From JAYFNU01 sp034933305 (lineage in GTDB: Bacteria > Bacillota > Clostridia > Oscillospirales > Ruminococcaceae): a stretch of 64,000 bases of DNA. A program made the position numbers and the translations under genes. Positions 1 to 8,712 of the stretch are shown here, one piece after another (position 1 is the stretch's first letter; every line of letters starts with the position of its first letter). The notes under the pieces are model-generated. The model was not told where the DNA came from. It made no database searches and saw only the letters and a program-made list of their open reading frames with translations. The stretch covers positions 104,015 to 168,014 of the forward strand of contig JAYFNU010000006.1 in the NCBI GenBank assembly GCA_034933305.1. Reading direction: 5' to 3'.

Positions 1-1336
1 TGTCGCCGCAGCCGAGCGTTATGATGAGGTCGCCGCTGCGGGCGATCGAAAGGCAGTGTTCGACGACCTCGTCGAAGGTCTCGAACCAGACGCTGCCGGG
101 GATCTCCGCCGCGAGATCCGCCGTCGAGATGCCGAAGGTGTTGATCTCGCGCGATCCCATGATCGCGGTCATGACGACGACGTCCGCCGTCTGGAGAGCC
201 GCCGCGAATTCGTGCAGCAGCAGCTTCGTGCGGGAGAAGGTGAAGGGCTGGAAGACCGCGATGACGCGGTCGTAGCCCATCTGCTTCGCCGCGCCGAGCG
301 TCGCGGCGAGCTCGGTCGGGTGATGGGCGTAGTCGTCCGCAAAGGTGATCCCGCCGTATTCGCCGAGGATCTCGAAGCGCCGCGCCGCGCCCCGGAAGCT
401 GTCGAGCCCCTTGTGGATGTCCGCCGGGCTGACGCCGCGCAGCAGCGCGCACGCCGCGGCCGCGGCCGCGTTGTGGACGTTGTGCTTCCCCGGCACGGAC
501 AGCCGGAAAGCGGCGGTGACGCCGCCGGCCGCCCACGTCAGCTCGAAGGAATAAAACGCGCGGGCGTAATTCTGTATGTTGCCGATGCGGAAATCGCAGT
601 CTTCGCGCTCGCCGAACCACCAGATCTTTTTGTCGATCCCCGCGAGGGCCTCGCGCGTGTTGGCGTCGTCGCCGTTCGCGACGACCGCCGTGCGCGCCAT
701 CTGCGCGAATTTCCGGAAGGAGCGCTTGACGCCGTCGAGCGTGCCGAAATAATCGAGGTGGTCGGCGTCGATGTTCAGGATGACGGCGTAGTCGGGCGAA
801 AGATGCAGGAACGTGTCCTTGAATTCGCAGGCCTCGCAGACCATGAGGGCGTCGCCGCCGCGCCGCCCGTAGCCGCCGATGCGCGGCAACTTGCCGCCGA
901 TGACGGCGCCGGGATCGAGCCCCGCGTCGAGGAAGACCGACGTCAGCATGGACGTCGTCGTCGTTTTGCCGTGTGTCCCGCTGACACAGAAGGCGCTTTG
1001 ATAGATCGACGTCGCCCAGCCCAGCAGTTCGGCGCGCTGGATGATGGGGATGCCGTGGGCCTGCGCGTATTCGACCTCCGGATTGCCCGCGAGCAGCGCC
1101 GCCGTCACGACGACGGCTTCCGCGCCGGCGACGTTTGCGGCGTTGTGCCCGATGTGCACGTCGATGCCGTGCTTGCGCTCGAGCTCGACGATGCTGCTCT
1201 CGTTGTTGTCGCTGCCGGTGATCGTATAGCCCTCGGCGAGCAGGATCTCGACGAGCGGGAACATGCCCGAACCGCCGATACCGATGAAATGGATGTGTTT
1301 GATATGCTTCAAAAGCGATGCAACGTCGCAGGCCAT
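1..1336 (-). CDS. murC: UDP-N-acetylmuramate--L-alanine ligase MurC (3' end cut by window edge)
   Basis: Reading the - strand from the ATG at 1336 gives an open frame to base 1 that is plainly MurC, the cytoplasmic ligase that adds L-Ala to UDP-MurNAc in peptidoglycan synthesis. The N-terminus carries the nucleotide-binding glycine loop GIGGSGM. The ATP loop GTHGKTTTT lies about one quarter into the protein, and the Mur ligase central and C-terminal domains follow (DADHLDYFG, NVHNAAAA, DDYAHHP). About 445 codons are present of the roughly 455-460 usual, so only the extreme C-terminus is missing. The ribosome site GAGGAG lies just upstream of the ATG. A long + strand frame over the same bases is only its shadow. 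Confidence 0.95.
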   Translation of the reverse strand, partial: MACDVASLLKHIKHIHFIGIGGSGMFPLVEILLAEGYTITGSDNNESSIVELERKHGIDVHIGHNAANVAGAEAVVVTAALLAGNPEVEYAQAHGIPIIQRAELLGWATSIYQSAFCVSGTHGKTTTTSMLTSVFLDAGLDPGAVIGGKLPRIGGYGRRGGDALMVCEACEFKDTFLHLSPDYAVILNIDADHLDYFGTLDGVKRSFRKFAQMARTAVVANGDDANTREALAGIDKKIWWFGEREDCDFRIGNIQNYARAFYSFELTWAAGGVTAAFRLSVPGKHNVHNAAAAAACALLRGVSPADIHKGLDSFRGAARRFEILGEYGGITFADDYAHHPTELAATLGAAKQMGYDRVIAVFQPFTFSRTKLLLHEFAAALQTADVVVMTAIMGSREINTFGISTADLAAEIPGSVWFETFDEVVEHCLSIARSGDLIITLGCGD

Positions 1337-1367
1337 ACGCAGCTCCTCGGATCAAAGACTTTTCTCT

Positions 1368-1373
1368 ATTATA
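1368..1373 (-). promoter_or_regulatory. Probable -10 element of the murC promoter
   Basis: Reads TATAAT on the - strand, about 30 bp before the murC ATG. No good -35 box is seen at 17 bp, so only the -10 is claimed. It lies in the 168-bp gap between murC and the divergent ilvE promoter. Confidence 0.4.
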
Positions 1374-1438
1374 TTGTTTTTTCCCCGCAAATGAAACTCT
1401 TTCGGGGCTTTTTTTGAAAAAAGCGCGGTGCGTTCTTC

Positions 1439-1466
1439 TTGACACGTCGGATTCGGGTATTATAAT
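1439..1466 (+). promoter_or_regulatory. Promoter of ilvE
   Basis: TTGACA at 1439-1444 and TATAAT at 1461-1466 with a 16-bp spacer form a near-consensus sigma-A type promoter 38 bp before the ilvE start. Confidence 0.7.
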
Positions 1467-1504
1467 ACTAATAAACATAATACAATAGGAAAAGAGAGAA
1501 AGCA

Positions 1505-2572
1505 ATGGAACTGAAGATACACAAAGCGGCGGCGCTCAAGCCGCTGCCCGCGGATGAGAGCAAGCTCGGCTTCGGCAGCATTTTCACCGACCACATGTTC
1601 GCCATGAATTATACCGACGGCCAGGGATGGCATGACGCGCGCATCGTGCCCTACGGCCCGGTGGAGCTCGACCCGGCCGCGATGGTCCTGCATTACGGCC
1701 AGGAGGTCTTCGAGGGCATGAAGGCCTACCGGACGAAGGACGGTTCCATCCAGCTTTTCCGCCCCGAGGAGAACTTCAAGCGCCTCAACAACAGCAACGA
1801 CCGCCTTTGCATCCCGCGCATCGACGAGGCGTTCATGCTCGACGCGCTCAAGCAGCTCGTGCGGCTCGAGGAGCGCTGGGTCCCGCATCTCGACGGCTGC
1901 TCGCTGTACATCCGCCCCTTCATCTTTGCGACGGACGCCCAGCTCGGCGTGCACACCGCGAAGAATTATCTCTTCCTCATCATTCTTTCCCCGGTCGGCG
2001 CGTATTATAAAGAGGGACTCAATCCCGTCAAGATCTACATTGAGACGAAATACGTCCGCGCGGTCCCCGGCGGCATGGGCATGGCCAAGACCGGCGGCAA
2101 CTACGCCGCGTCGCTCAAGGCGCAGGAGGTCGCGAACGGCGAAAACTATTCGCAGGTCCTGTGGCTCGACGGCATCGAGCGCAAGTACATCGAGGAAGTC
2201 GGCGCGATGAACGTCTTCTTCAAGATCGGCGGCGAGGTCCTCACGCCGACGCTCTCCGTCGGCAGCATCCTGCCCGGCATCACCCGCAAGAGCTCCATCG
2301 AGCTGCTCAAGAGCTGGGGCATCCCCGTGAAGGAGTGCCGAATCTCCGTCGAGGATCTCGAGAAGGCTTACGCCGACGGGCGCTTTGAAGAGGCGTTCGG
2401 CACCGGCACCGCGGCCGTCATCTCGCCCATCGGCGAGCTGAAGGTCAACGACGTCAGGATGACCATCAACGGCGGAAAGATCGGCCCCGTCTCCCAGAAG
2501 CTGTACGACACCCTCACGGGCATCCAGTGGGGAAAGATCCCGGACACGTTCGGCTGGACGCAAAAAATCTGA
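1505..2572 (+). CDS. ilvE: Branched-chain amino acid aminotransferase IlvE
   Basis: This 355-residue protein is a fold-type IV PLP aminotransferase. It catalyses the last step of valine, leucine and isoleucine synthesis, or the first step of their breakdown, with 2-oxoglutarate/glutamate. The PLP lysine is visible as K195 in MAKTGGNYAASL. Also present are the family stretches HYGQEVFEGMKAY, YIRPF and EEVGAMNVFF, and the phosphate-binding GTGTAA near residue 300. Length is typical. The ATG follows a purine-rich ribosome site and a near-consensus promoter, and a terminator follows the gene, so it is probably monocistronic. Confidence 0.95.
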   Translation: MELKIHKAAALKPLPADESKLGFGSIFTDHMFAMNYTDGQGWHDARIVPYGPVELDPAAMVLHYGQEVFEGMKAYRTKDGSIQLFRPEENFKRLNNSNDRLCIPRIDEAFMLDALKQLVRLEERWVPHLDGCSLYIRPFIFATDAQLGVHTAKNYLFLIILSPVGAYYKEGLNPVKIYIETKYVRAVPGGMGMAKTGGNYAASLKAQEVANGENYSQVLWLDGIERKYIEEVGAMNVFFKIGGEVLTPTLSVGSILPGITRKSSIELLKSWGIPVKECRISVEDLEKAYADGRFEEAFGTGTAAVISPIGELKVNDVRMTINGGKIGPVSQKLYDTLTGIQWGKIPDTFGWTQKI

Positions 2573-2582
2573 AGGAAACCGA

Positions 2583-2616
2583 AAGGCGGACCCCCACAAG
2601 GCCCGCCTTCTTATTT
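2583..2616 (+). terminator. Intrinsic terminator after ilvE
   Basis: Stem AAGGCGG/CCGCCTT followed by a T-rich tract (TTCTTATTT). It lies between the ilvE stop and the next ATG. Confidence 0.65.
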
Positions 2617-2620
2617 GGTG

Positions 2621-3520
2621 ATGGATTACACATATCTCGTGCCGCCCGCGTTCGGCGGCAAAAAGCTGGGGGCCTTTCTGCGCGCGGGCGCGGGGCTTTC
2701 CTCGTCGCTGGTGCGCAGCGTGAAATACGAGCCGCTGGGCCTGCGCGTCAACGGCGCGCGCGCAAAGACCGACGCGCTGCTCAGGGCGGGCGACGTCGTG
2801 GAGGTGCGCGTGGAGGAAGAGCCCGTGCACCTTTCGCCGTGCGCCGCCGATGTGCCGATCCTTTACGAGTCGGACGACGCCGTCGTCTTCAACAAGCCGG
2901 CGGGCATGGCGACCCACCCCACGCTCAACTATCCCGACGGCACGCTCGCGAACGTCTGGGCGCGGGTGCTGCTCGAGCGCGGGACCGCGGGGACCTTCCG
3001 GCCGGTCAACCGGCTCGACCGGAACACGTCCGGGCTCGTGCTCGCGGCGAAGGGGCGCCTCGCCGCGCCTCGCCTCGCCGCGGGCGCCCGCAAGGCCTAC
3101 TTTGCGCTCGTGCAGGGCTGCCCCGCAGCGCAGACGGGCCGCATCGACGCCCCCGTCGGCCTCGCCGACGGCACCATCATCGGCCGCTGCGTGCGCGCCG
3201 ACGGCGCGCCGAGCGTCACCGATTACGCCGTCGTGCGCCGGTATGACGGCTATTCCCTTTTGTACGTCGAGACGCGCACCGGACGCACGCACCAGATCCG
3301 CGTGCATATGCAGTATATCGGCCATCCGCTGCTCGGGGATTCGCTGTACGGCGAAGCGTCGCCGCTCATCGCGCGCCATGCGCTGCACTGCGCGCGGCTG
3401 TGGTTCGACGAGCCGCGCACGGGGGAGCGCGTCGCGCTGCGCTGTCCGCCGCCGGCCGATATGCTCGCGCTCACGCAGGCCGCCGACTGGGAAGTTGTGC
3501 CCGAAATGCAGAAAACTTGA
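2621..3520 (+). CDS. RluA-family RNA pseudouridine synthase
   Basis: A 299-residue protein that converts a uridine in rRNA or tRNA to pseudouridine. The catalytic aspartate is D133 in the motif RLDRNTSG. The family's C-terminal RTHQIRVH, GHPLLGD motif follows near residues 225-245. An S4-like N-terminal region (LGAFLRAGAGLSSSLVRS, then LRVNGARAKTDALLRAGDVVEV) precedes the synthase domain, as in RluD-type enzymes. I chose the ATG at 2621; TTG and GTG codons occur just upstream in frame but offer no better ribosome site. The exact target uridine cannot be told from sequence. Confidence 0.9.
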   Translation: MDYTYLVPPAFGGKKLGAFLRAGAGLSSSLVRSVKYEPLGLRVNGARAKTDALLRAGDVVEVRVEEEPVHLSPCAADVPILYESDDAVVFNKPAGMATHPTLNYPDGTLANVWARVLLERGTAGTFRPVNRLDRNTSGLVLAAKGRLAAPRLAAGARKAYFALVQGCPAAQTGRIDAPVGLADGTIIGRCVRADGAPSVTDYAVVRRYDGYSLLYVETRTGRTHQIRVHMQYIGHPLLGDSLYGEASPLIARHALHCARLWFDEPRTGERVALRCPPPADMLALTQAADWEVVPEMQKT

Positions 3521-3545
3521 AATAGACACAGCTTTCGTTTATAAT
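3517..3545 (+). promoter_or_regulatory. Promoter of the LysM/G5/M23 gene
   Basis: TTGAAA at 3517-3522 and TATAAT at 3540-3545 with a 17-bp spacer. The -35 box overlaps the stop codon of the pseudouridine synthase gene. A GC-rich inverted repeat (GCGCCCGG, 5-nt loop, CCGGGCGC) lies just downstream in the 5' leader, with no T-run after it. Confidence 0.65.
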
Positions 3546-3602
3546 AGCTTTATCTTGCGCCCGGGACAGCCGGGCGCAGTACAGTTATCAAAGGGAATTC
3601 AC

Positions 3603-5372
3603 ATGATCAAAAAATACGCGAAGACCCCGTCGGCGCTCGGCTCATGGCCGCGCGGGCACAGACGGACCAGGATATGCCCCAGCCTTCTTCTGACCTACTA
3701 CATCCGCGGCATCGGCGACCGGCTCTATTATCTCGGCTGCATCACGATCCGCGCCCAGCGCAACGCGCTGCGCGCGCTGCGCCGCTGGGCGAAGGGCGCC
3801 GCCTTAGGCTTTTCCCGCTCGCTTCGCCGCTTCGGCAAGACCGTCGGCCGCGCCATGGAGAGCGCCGCGTCGGATGTCGCGACTCCCTTCGAGAAGGCCA
3901 ACCGGAGCTTCAAGAGCCTGTCGGTCGTCATGAAGAGCACGAGCGACAGGAGCTTCTCGCAGCGCATGCACCGTCTGCGGATGTTCTTCAAGTACGGCTG
4001 GCTGTGGAACAAGCACCTCGTATTCCGCCTGTGCAACTATCTGCTGCCGGCGGCGTGCCTTGTCGTGTGCGTCACCGTCATCCTGTCGATGGTCAACCTC
4101 AACTATGCGCTCGAGGTCAATTATAACGGCGAAATGATCGGCTACGTCACCGACGAGGCGGTCTTTGATTCCGCGAAAAAGATCATCAAGAGCCGCATGG
4201 TCACGACCACCGACGACACCAACTGGGACCGCGGCGCCTCGCTCAATATCGCGGTCGTCGAAAAGAGCGAGCTGTCGACCGAGGACATCATGGCCGAATC
4301 GCTGCTGTCGGTATCCGGCACGGAGATTGCCGAGGCGACCGGCCTTTACGTCGGCGGCACGTTCTACGGCGCGACGACGGCCCGCACGCTGCTCGAGGAG
4401 GACCTCAACGCCGTGCTGCAGCCCTATCTGTCGCAGGCGAGCTCGCTGGGCGGCGACGTCACCGTCAAATTCGCGCGCGACGTCGAGCTGGTCGACGGCA
4501 TCTATCCCGTCGCGAGCATCCTGCCGTATGAACAGCTGCGCGACAGCGTGACCTCCGGCGAGGCCCGCGATATCTATTACAAGGTCTCGGCGGGCGACAC
4601 CGCCGCGGCCATCGCCAAGGAGAACGGCATCTCGACGGACCGCCTCACCGAGCTCAACGCGGGCGTGAATCTCGAGGCCCTCAGCGACGGCGAAACGCTG
4701 CTCGTCGCGACGGGCGAGCCGCTGCTGAGCGTCAAAACGGTCAAGTACTCCACCTATACCGAGGCCGTCGCCTTTACGACGACCATCACGCGCGACTCGC
4801 GCTTCAACGAGGGCTATTACTGGATCGTCACCCAGGGCGAATCGGGCGAGAAGACGATCACGGAGGAGATCGAGTACACCGACGGCGTCGAGACGTCGAC
4901 GACGGTCGTTTCCGAGGAAGTCACCAAGCAGCCTGTCAGCCAGGAGGTCATCGTCGGCTCCAAGCCCGGCTCGGACGGCGCGACCGTCTCGGTCGGCACG
5001 GGCACGCTCACGTGGCCGACGGGCGAGGGCTACAAGATCAGCCGCGGCTTCTCCTCCTATCACTTCGGCATCGACATCGCGAACGTCTACGGCACCCCGA
5101 TCTACGCGGCGGACAACGGCGTCGTGACCTACACGGCGATCACCGACGTCGGCTACGGCATCTACATCATCATCGACCACCAGAACGGCATGCAGACGGT
5201 GTACGGCCACCTGTCCGCGCTGCTCGTGGAAACGGGCGACGTCGTGTCGCGCGGCGACCTCATCGGGCTCATGGGCTCGACGGGCAACTCGACGGGCAGC
5301 CATCTGCACTTCGAGACGCGCATCGACGGCGTGAAAATGGATCCGGCGATCTATCTCTACGGCCTGTATTGA
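3603..5372 (+). CDS. Membrane-anchored M23 peptidase with LysM and G5 domains
   Basis: This 589-residue protein has a basic cytoplasmic N-terminus of about 135 residues and one membrane segment near residues 140-170. An extracytoplasmic part includes a LysM module near 325-373 (YYKVSAGDTAAAIAKENG), a G5 domain near 376-452, and a C-terminal M23/LytM metallopeptidase near 470-589. The zinc motifs HFGIDIAN and HLHFE are both intact, so the enzyme should cleave peptidoglycan cross-bridges. I placed the start at the ATG at 3603, behind AAAGGGA and downstream of a good promoter; the frame is open further upstream only as an overlap with the previous gene. It probably acts in cell-wall remodelling. 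Confidence 0.9.
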   Translation: MIKKYAKTPSALGSWPRGHRRTRICPSLLLTYYIRGIGDRLYYLGCITIRAQRNALRALRRWAKGAALGFSRSLRRFGKTVGRAMESAASDVATPFEKANRSFKSLSVVMKSTSDRSFSQRMHRLRMFFKYGWLWNKHLVFRLCNYLLPAACLVVCVTVILSMVNLNYALEVNYNGEMIGYVTDEAVFDSAKKIIKSRMVTTTDDTNWDRGASLNIAVVEKSELSTEDIMAESLLSVSGTEIAEATGLYVGGTFYGATTARTLLEEDLNAVLQPYLSQASSLGGDVTVKFARDVELVDGIYPVASILPYEQLRDSVTSGEARDIYYKVSAGDTAAAIAKENGISTDRLTELNAGVNLEALSDGETLLVATGEPLLSVKTVKYSTYTEAVAFTTTITRDSRFNEGYYWIVTQGESGEKTITEEIEYTDGVETSTTVVSEEVTKQPVSQEVIVGSKPGSDGATVSVGTGTLTWPTGEGYKISRGFSSYHFGIDIANVYGTPIYAADNGVVTYTAITDVGYGIYIIIDHQNGMQTVYGHLSALLVETGDVVSRGDLIGLMGSTGNSTGSHLHFETRIDGVKMDPAIYLYGLY

Positions 5373-5406
5373 CAGTGCCGACTAAAACCTTGAAGGGGTA
5401 GCGGTT

Positions 5407-6693
5407 TTGGAGAAAATTGTAATCAGGGGCGGAAAACGCCTCGTAGGGCGCGTCCCCATCAGCGGGGCCAAAAATGCGGCGGTGGCGATTCTGCCGGCGG
5501 TGCTCGTCTGCGACGGCGTCTGCACGGTCGAAAACGTGCCGAAGATCAGCGACGTCGCGATCATCACGCAGATCCTGTCCGGCATGGGCGCCCGTGTGGA
5601 GCTGCTCGACGAGCACACGCTGCGCATCGACGCGCGCCATGTCGAGACCTGCGAGGTCCCGCACGATCTCTCGCGCCACATGCGCGCGTCCTACTATTTC
5701 CTCGGCGCGCTGCTGACGAAATTCCGCAAGGCGCGCGTGTCGCTGCCGGGCGGCTGCAATCTCGGCGCGCGGCCCATCGACCAGCACCTGAAGGCCTTCG
5801 CGGCCCTCGGCTGTTCGGTCAACGTCGAATACGGCATGGTCAATGTCGACTGTCTGCACGACCGGCTGCAGGGGGCGCGGATCTTCTTTGATACGGTGTC
5901 GGTCGGCGCGACGATCAACGCGATCCTCGCGTCGGTCAAGGTCGAGGGGCAGACGGTGCTCGAAAACGCGGCGAAGGAGCCGCACATCGTCGACGTCGCG
6001 AACTTCCTCAACTCCATGGGGGCGGACATCCGCGGCGCGGGCACCGACGTCATCAAGATCAACGGCGTGTCCTTCCTGCGCGGCACGACCTACTCCATCA
6101 TCCCCGACCAGATCGAAGCGGGCACCTACATGGCGGCCGCGGCGGCGACGGGCGGCGACGTGATCATCGAAAAGATCACGCCGAAGCACCTCGAGTCGAT
6201 CTCCTCGCTGCTGCTGCGCGCGGGCGCGGAGATCGAGGAATACGAGGAATCGCTGCGCATCCGCCGCACCGGCGAGGTGCATGCGACGAACGTCAAGACG
6301 ATGCCGCACCCCGGCTTCCCGACGGATATGCAGCCGCAGATGGCGACGCTGCTGTCGCTCGCGAAGGGGACGTCCATCGTCACCGAGAGCATTTGGGACA
6401 ACCGCTTCAAATATGTCGACGAGCTGCGCCGCATGGGCGCGAACATCCAGGTCGACGGCAAGGTCGCGATCGTCGAGGGCATCGAGAAATTCACCGGCGC
6501 GCCTGTGCGCGCGACGGATCTGCGCGCGGGCGCCGCGATGGTCATCGCGGGGCTCGTCGCCGACGGCGTCACCGAGATCGAGGACATCTACCACATCGAC
6601 CGCGGCTACGAGGACATCGTCGCGAAGCTTCAGGCGCTCGGCGCCGACATCCGGCGCGTCACCGTTCCCGACGACGAGGCGGAGCTCGCCTGA
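5407..6693 (+). CDS. murA: UDP-N-acetylglucosamine 1-carboxyvinyltransferase MurA
   Basis: A 428-residue EPSP-synthase-fold enzyme that transfers enolpyruvate from PEP to UDP-GlcNAc, the first committed step of peptidoglycan synthesis. The fosfomycin-reactive catalytic cysteine is C117 in LPGGCNLGARPID. The N-terminal GAKNAAVAILPA substrate loop is intact. The start is TTG at 5407, placed by AAGGGG about 8 bp upstream; no ATG fits. It lies 34 bp after the M23 gene stop and may be cotranscribed. Firmicutes often have two MurA copies, so this could be the MurA1 or MurA2 (MurZ) type. Confidence 0.95.
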   Translation: MEKIVIRGGKRLVGRVPISGAKNAAVAILPAVLVCDGVCTVENVPKISDVAIITQILSGMGARVELLDEHTLRIDARHVETCEVPHDLSRHMRASYYFLGALLTKFRKARVSLPGGCNLGARPIDQHLKAFAALGCSVNVEYGMVNVDCLHDRLQGARIFFDTVSVGATINAILASVKVEGQTVLENAAKEPHIVDVANFLNSMGADIRGAGTDVIKINGVSFLRGTTYSIIPDQIEAGTYMAAAAATGGDVIIEKITPKHLESISSLLLRAGAEIEEYEESLRIRRTGEVHATNVKTMPHPGFPTDMQPQMATLLSLAKGTSIVTESIWDNRFKYVDELRRMGANIQVDGKVAIVEGIEKFTGAPVRATDLRAGAAMVIAGLVADGVTEIEDIYHIDRGYEDIVAKLQALGADIRRVTVPDDEAELA

Positions 6694-6755
6694 ACGAAAG
6701 GATCCCGCGGCGCAGGCCCATGCCTGCGCCTTTTCCATCGAAAGGAAGGAAACAC

Positions 6756-7547
6756 ATGCCTGCATTTGCGACGCTCTACTCGGGGAGCTCCGGCAACAGC
6801 ACCCTTATCCGCACGCAGGATACGGCGCTGCTCGTCGATATGGGCGGCAGCTGCAAGCGCACGCTCGACGCGCTGTATTCGCTCGGGTGCGCGGCCCGCG
6901 ACATCCGCGGCATCCTCGTGACGCACGAGCACTCCGACCATGTCGCGGGGCTCTACATATTTCTCAAGAATTACCCCGTGCCCGTCTACGGCAGCGCGCG
7001 CACGCTCGACTATCTGCGCCGCCGCAGCCTTGTGCCCGCGGGCGCCGCGCTCGTGCCCGTCGAGGCCCACGAGGGCTTCGCCGTCGGCGACATCGGCGCG
7101 GAGGGCTTCCGGACGAGCCACGACAGCGAGGACTGCTTCGGCTACCGCTTTTCCTTCGGCAACGGCGCCAGCATGGCCGTCGCGACCGACCTCGGCTGTG
7201 TGACGGACGACGTGTACGGCTCGCTGTGCGGCTGCGAGCTCGTGGCGCTCGAATCGAACTATGAGGATGAGATGCTCATCGGCGGCCGGTATCCGTATTA
7301 CCTCAAGGCCCGCATCCGGTCGCGCAGCGGGCATCTGAGCAACGCGGAATGCGCCGCGTGCGCCGCGCGCCTCGCCCAGACGGGCACGCGCCGGCTGGTG
7401 CTCATGCATTTGAGCCGCGACAACAACACCCCCGACGTGGCGCTCACGGACTGCCTCTCGGCGCTCGAGAACTACGGCGTCCCCGAGGACAGCTTCCGCG
7501 TTTCGGTCGCCCCGCGCTTCGACGTCGGGGAGCTCATCGAGCTGTAG
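6756..7547 (+). CDS. MBL-fold metallo-hydrolase, WalJ/YycJ-like
   Basis: A 263-residue metallo-beta-lactamase-fold hydrolase. The metal motif THEHSDH is seen near residue 60, a second histidine follows in TSHDSEDCFGYRF, and the late region has HLSRDNN. It resembles the WalJ (YycJ) exonuclease-like family found beside cell-wall regulators in Firmicutes; that assignment is by resemblance only. The ATG at 6756 follows AAAGGAAGG. It lies 62 bp after murA and only 9 bp before rlmH, and in many Firmicutes a gene of this family lies close to rlmH, which supports the call. Confidence 0.8.
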   Translation: MPAFATLYSGSSGNSTLIRTQDTALLVDMGGSCKRTLDALYSLGCAARDIRGILVTHEHSDHVAGLYIFLKNYPVPVYGSARTLDYLRRRSLVPAGAALVPVEAHEGFAVGDIGAEGFRTSHDSEDCFGYRFSFGNGASMAVATDLGCVTDDVYGSLCGCELVALESNYEDEMLIGGRYPYYLKARIRSRSGHLSNAECAACAARLAQTGTRRLVLMHLSRDNNTPDVALTDCLSALENYGVPEDSFRVSVAPRFDVGELIEL

Positions 7548-7556
7548 GAGGGCCCA

Positions 7557-8039
7557 ATGCTGACGCTCGAGATACTGTGCATCGGCCGCCTCAGCGCGGC
7601 CTTCTGCCGCGACGGCTGCGCGGAATACGAAAAGCGGCTCGGGGCCTTTGTCAGAATGACCGTCACGGAGCTGCCGGAGACGCGGCTCGCCGACGAGACG
7701 CCCGCGGGGCAGGCGAAGGTCGTCGAAAGCGAGGGCGAGCGGCTGTGCGCGGCCCTCGACCGGCGCAAGGGCGCGGCGGTCGTCGCGATGTGCGTCGAGG
7801 GCGCGATGTACTCCTCGCCGGCGCTCGCCGAGCTCATCGCCCGCAAGCAGCAGACCTGTTCGCACATCGTCTTCGTCATCGGCGGATCGCTCGGCCTGTC
7901 CGAGGCCGTCAAGGCGCGCGCCGACGTGCGCATGTCGGTGTCGCCGATGACCTTTCCGCACCAGCTGCTGCGCCTGCTGCTGCTCGAGCAGCTCTACAGG
8001 GCGCAGACGATCCTGCACAACGTCAAATATCACAAATAA
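7557..8039 (+). CDS. rlmH: 23S rRNA (pseudouridine1915-N3)-methyltransferase RlmH
   Basis: A 160-residue SPOUT methyltransferase that methylates pseudouridine 1915 in helix 69 of 23S rRNA. The knotted C-terminal SAM-binding region is clear: FVIGGSLGLSEAVKARAD, then MTFPHQLLRLLLLEQLYRA and the final HNVKYHK. Length matches the family. The ATG follows TAGGAGGG. It is probably translated with the upstream metallo-hydrolase (9-bp gap), and a terminator follows immediately. Confidence 0.95.
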   Translation: MLTLEILCIGRLSAAFCRDGCAEYEKRLGAFVRMTVTELPETRLADETPAGQAKVVESEGERLCAALDRRKGAAVVAMCVEGAMYSSPALAELIARKQQTCSHIVFVIGGSLGLSEAVKARADVRMSVSPMTFPHQLLRLLLLEQLYRAQTILHNVKYHK

Positions 8040-8068
8040 AAAAAGCGCCGTCGGGCGCTTTTCTTTTT
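8038..8068 (+). terminator. Intrinsic terminator after rlmH
   Basis: AAAAGCGCC / GGCGCTTTT hairpin with a short loop, followed by TTCTTTTT, directly after the rlmH stop. Confidence 0.8.
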
Positions 8069-8136
8069 GGGCATCGCCGCCCGCCGGGCCGCATATAGAT
8101 AAAACACGACAATCTTTGAAGGGGTGTTGATTTGAT

Positions 8137-8679
8137 ATGGTTGCGGCTTCAGTCGGGAAAAAACAAGTGGGAAAAGGGATGCTGCTCATCCTCGCCGCCG
8201 TCGTGGCGGTGATCGCGATGATCTTTTTCATCGGAAAGCTGCGGGGCGGCGCGGGCGCGGAACGCGCCGACGGCTCGACGGAGGAGCTGCGCCGGGCCTA
8301 TCTCGCCGCGCTCGGGCTGGAGCTCGGCGACACGAGCTCCGTCGCGGACGTGGGCGTTCCGGAGGAATTCGACGAGCGGTTTGCCGGCTACAACGAACTG
8401 CTCAAGACGAACGGCTTCGACCTCGAGCCGCTCAGGGGCAAGACGGTCAAAAAGTGCACCTATACCGTCCTCAACCGGGGCGATCTCGGGCTCGACGTGC
8501 AGGCCGTGCTGCTCGTGTACGACGGGGACATCGTGGGCGGCCATCTGCTCGACGTGAACGGCGGGAAGATCCATGCGCTCGCCGACACCGCGCAGACCAT
8601 CCTGCCCGTCGATGAGGCCGCGGACGAGACGCAGGCGGAGCAGGCGGAGGTTCCGGCTTCGGCCTATCCCTCGGACTGA
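8137..8679 (+). CDS. DUF4830 domain membrane-anchored protein
   Basis: A 180-residue protein with one N-terminal membrane segment (residues about 15-35, after a basic KKQVGKG) and an extracytoplasmic domain. The domain matches my memory of DUF4830, a family common in Oscillospirales: VPEEFDERFAGYNELLK, then GKTVKKCTYTVLN and LLVYDGDIVGGHL. The C-terminal tail is acidic and Ala/Glu rich. Function is unknown. The ATG at 8137 is forced by an in-frame stop just upstream. A perfect palindromic terminator follows. Confidence 0.75.
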   Translation: MVAASVGKKQVGKGMLLILAAVVAVIAMIFFIGKLRGGAGAERADGSTEELRRAYLAALGLELGDTSSVADVGVPEEFDERFAGYNELLKTNGFDLEPLRGKTVKKCTYTVLNRGDLGLDVQAVLLVYDGDIVGGHLLDVNGGKIHALADTAQTILPVDEAADETQAEQAEVPASAYPSD

Positions 8680-8708
8680 AAAAAAGCCGCCCGGCCGGGC
8701 GGCTTTTT
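8680..8708. terminator. Bidirectional terminator between DUF4830 gene and nitroreductase
   Basis: Perfect palindrome AAAAAGCCGCCCGG / CCGGGCGGCTTTTT. It serves the + strand DUF4830 gene and the converging - strand nitroreductase gene. Confidence 0.85.
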
Positions 8709-8712
8709 CTGT

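Noticed and set aside
56..1417. Long + strand frame over the murC region
   Set aside because: Its protein is an Arg/Asp/Val-rich shadow of the murC - strand frame, which has real Mur ligase motifs; GC-rich codons make long antisense frames common here.
1460..3529. 689-residue - strand frame over ilvE and the pseudouridine synthase
   Set aside because: Both + strand genes have complete family motifs; the antisense product has no recognisable domain.
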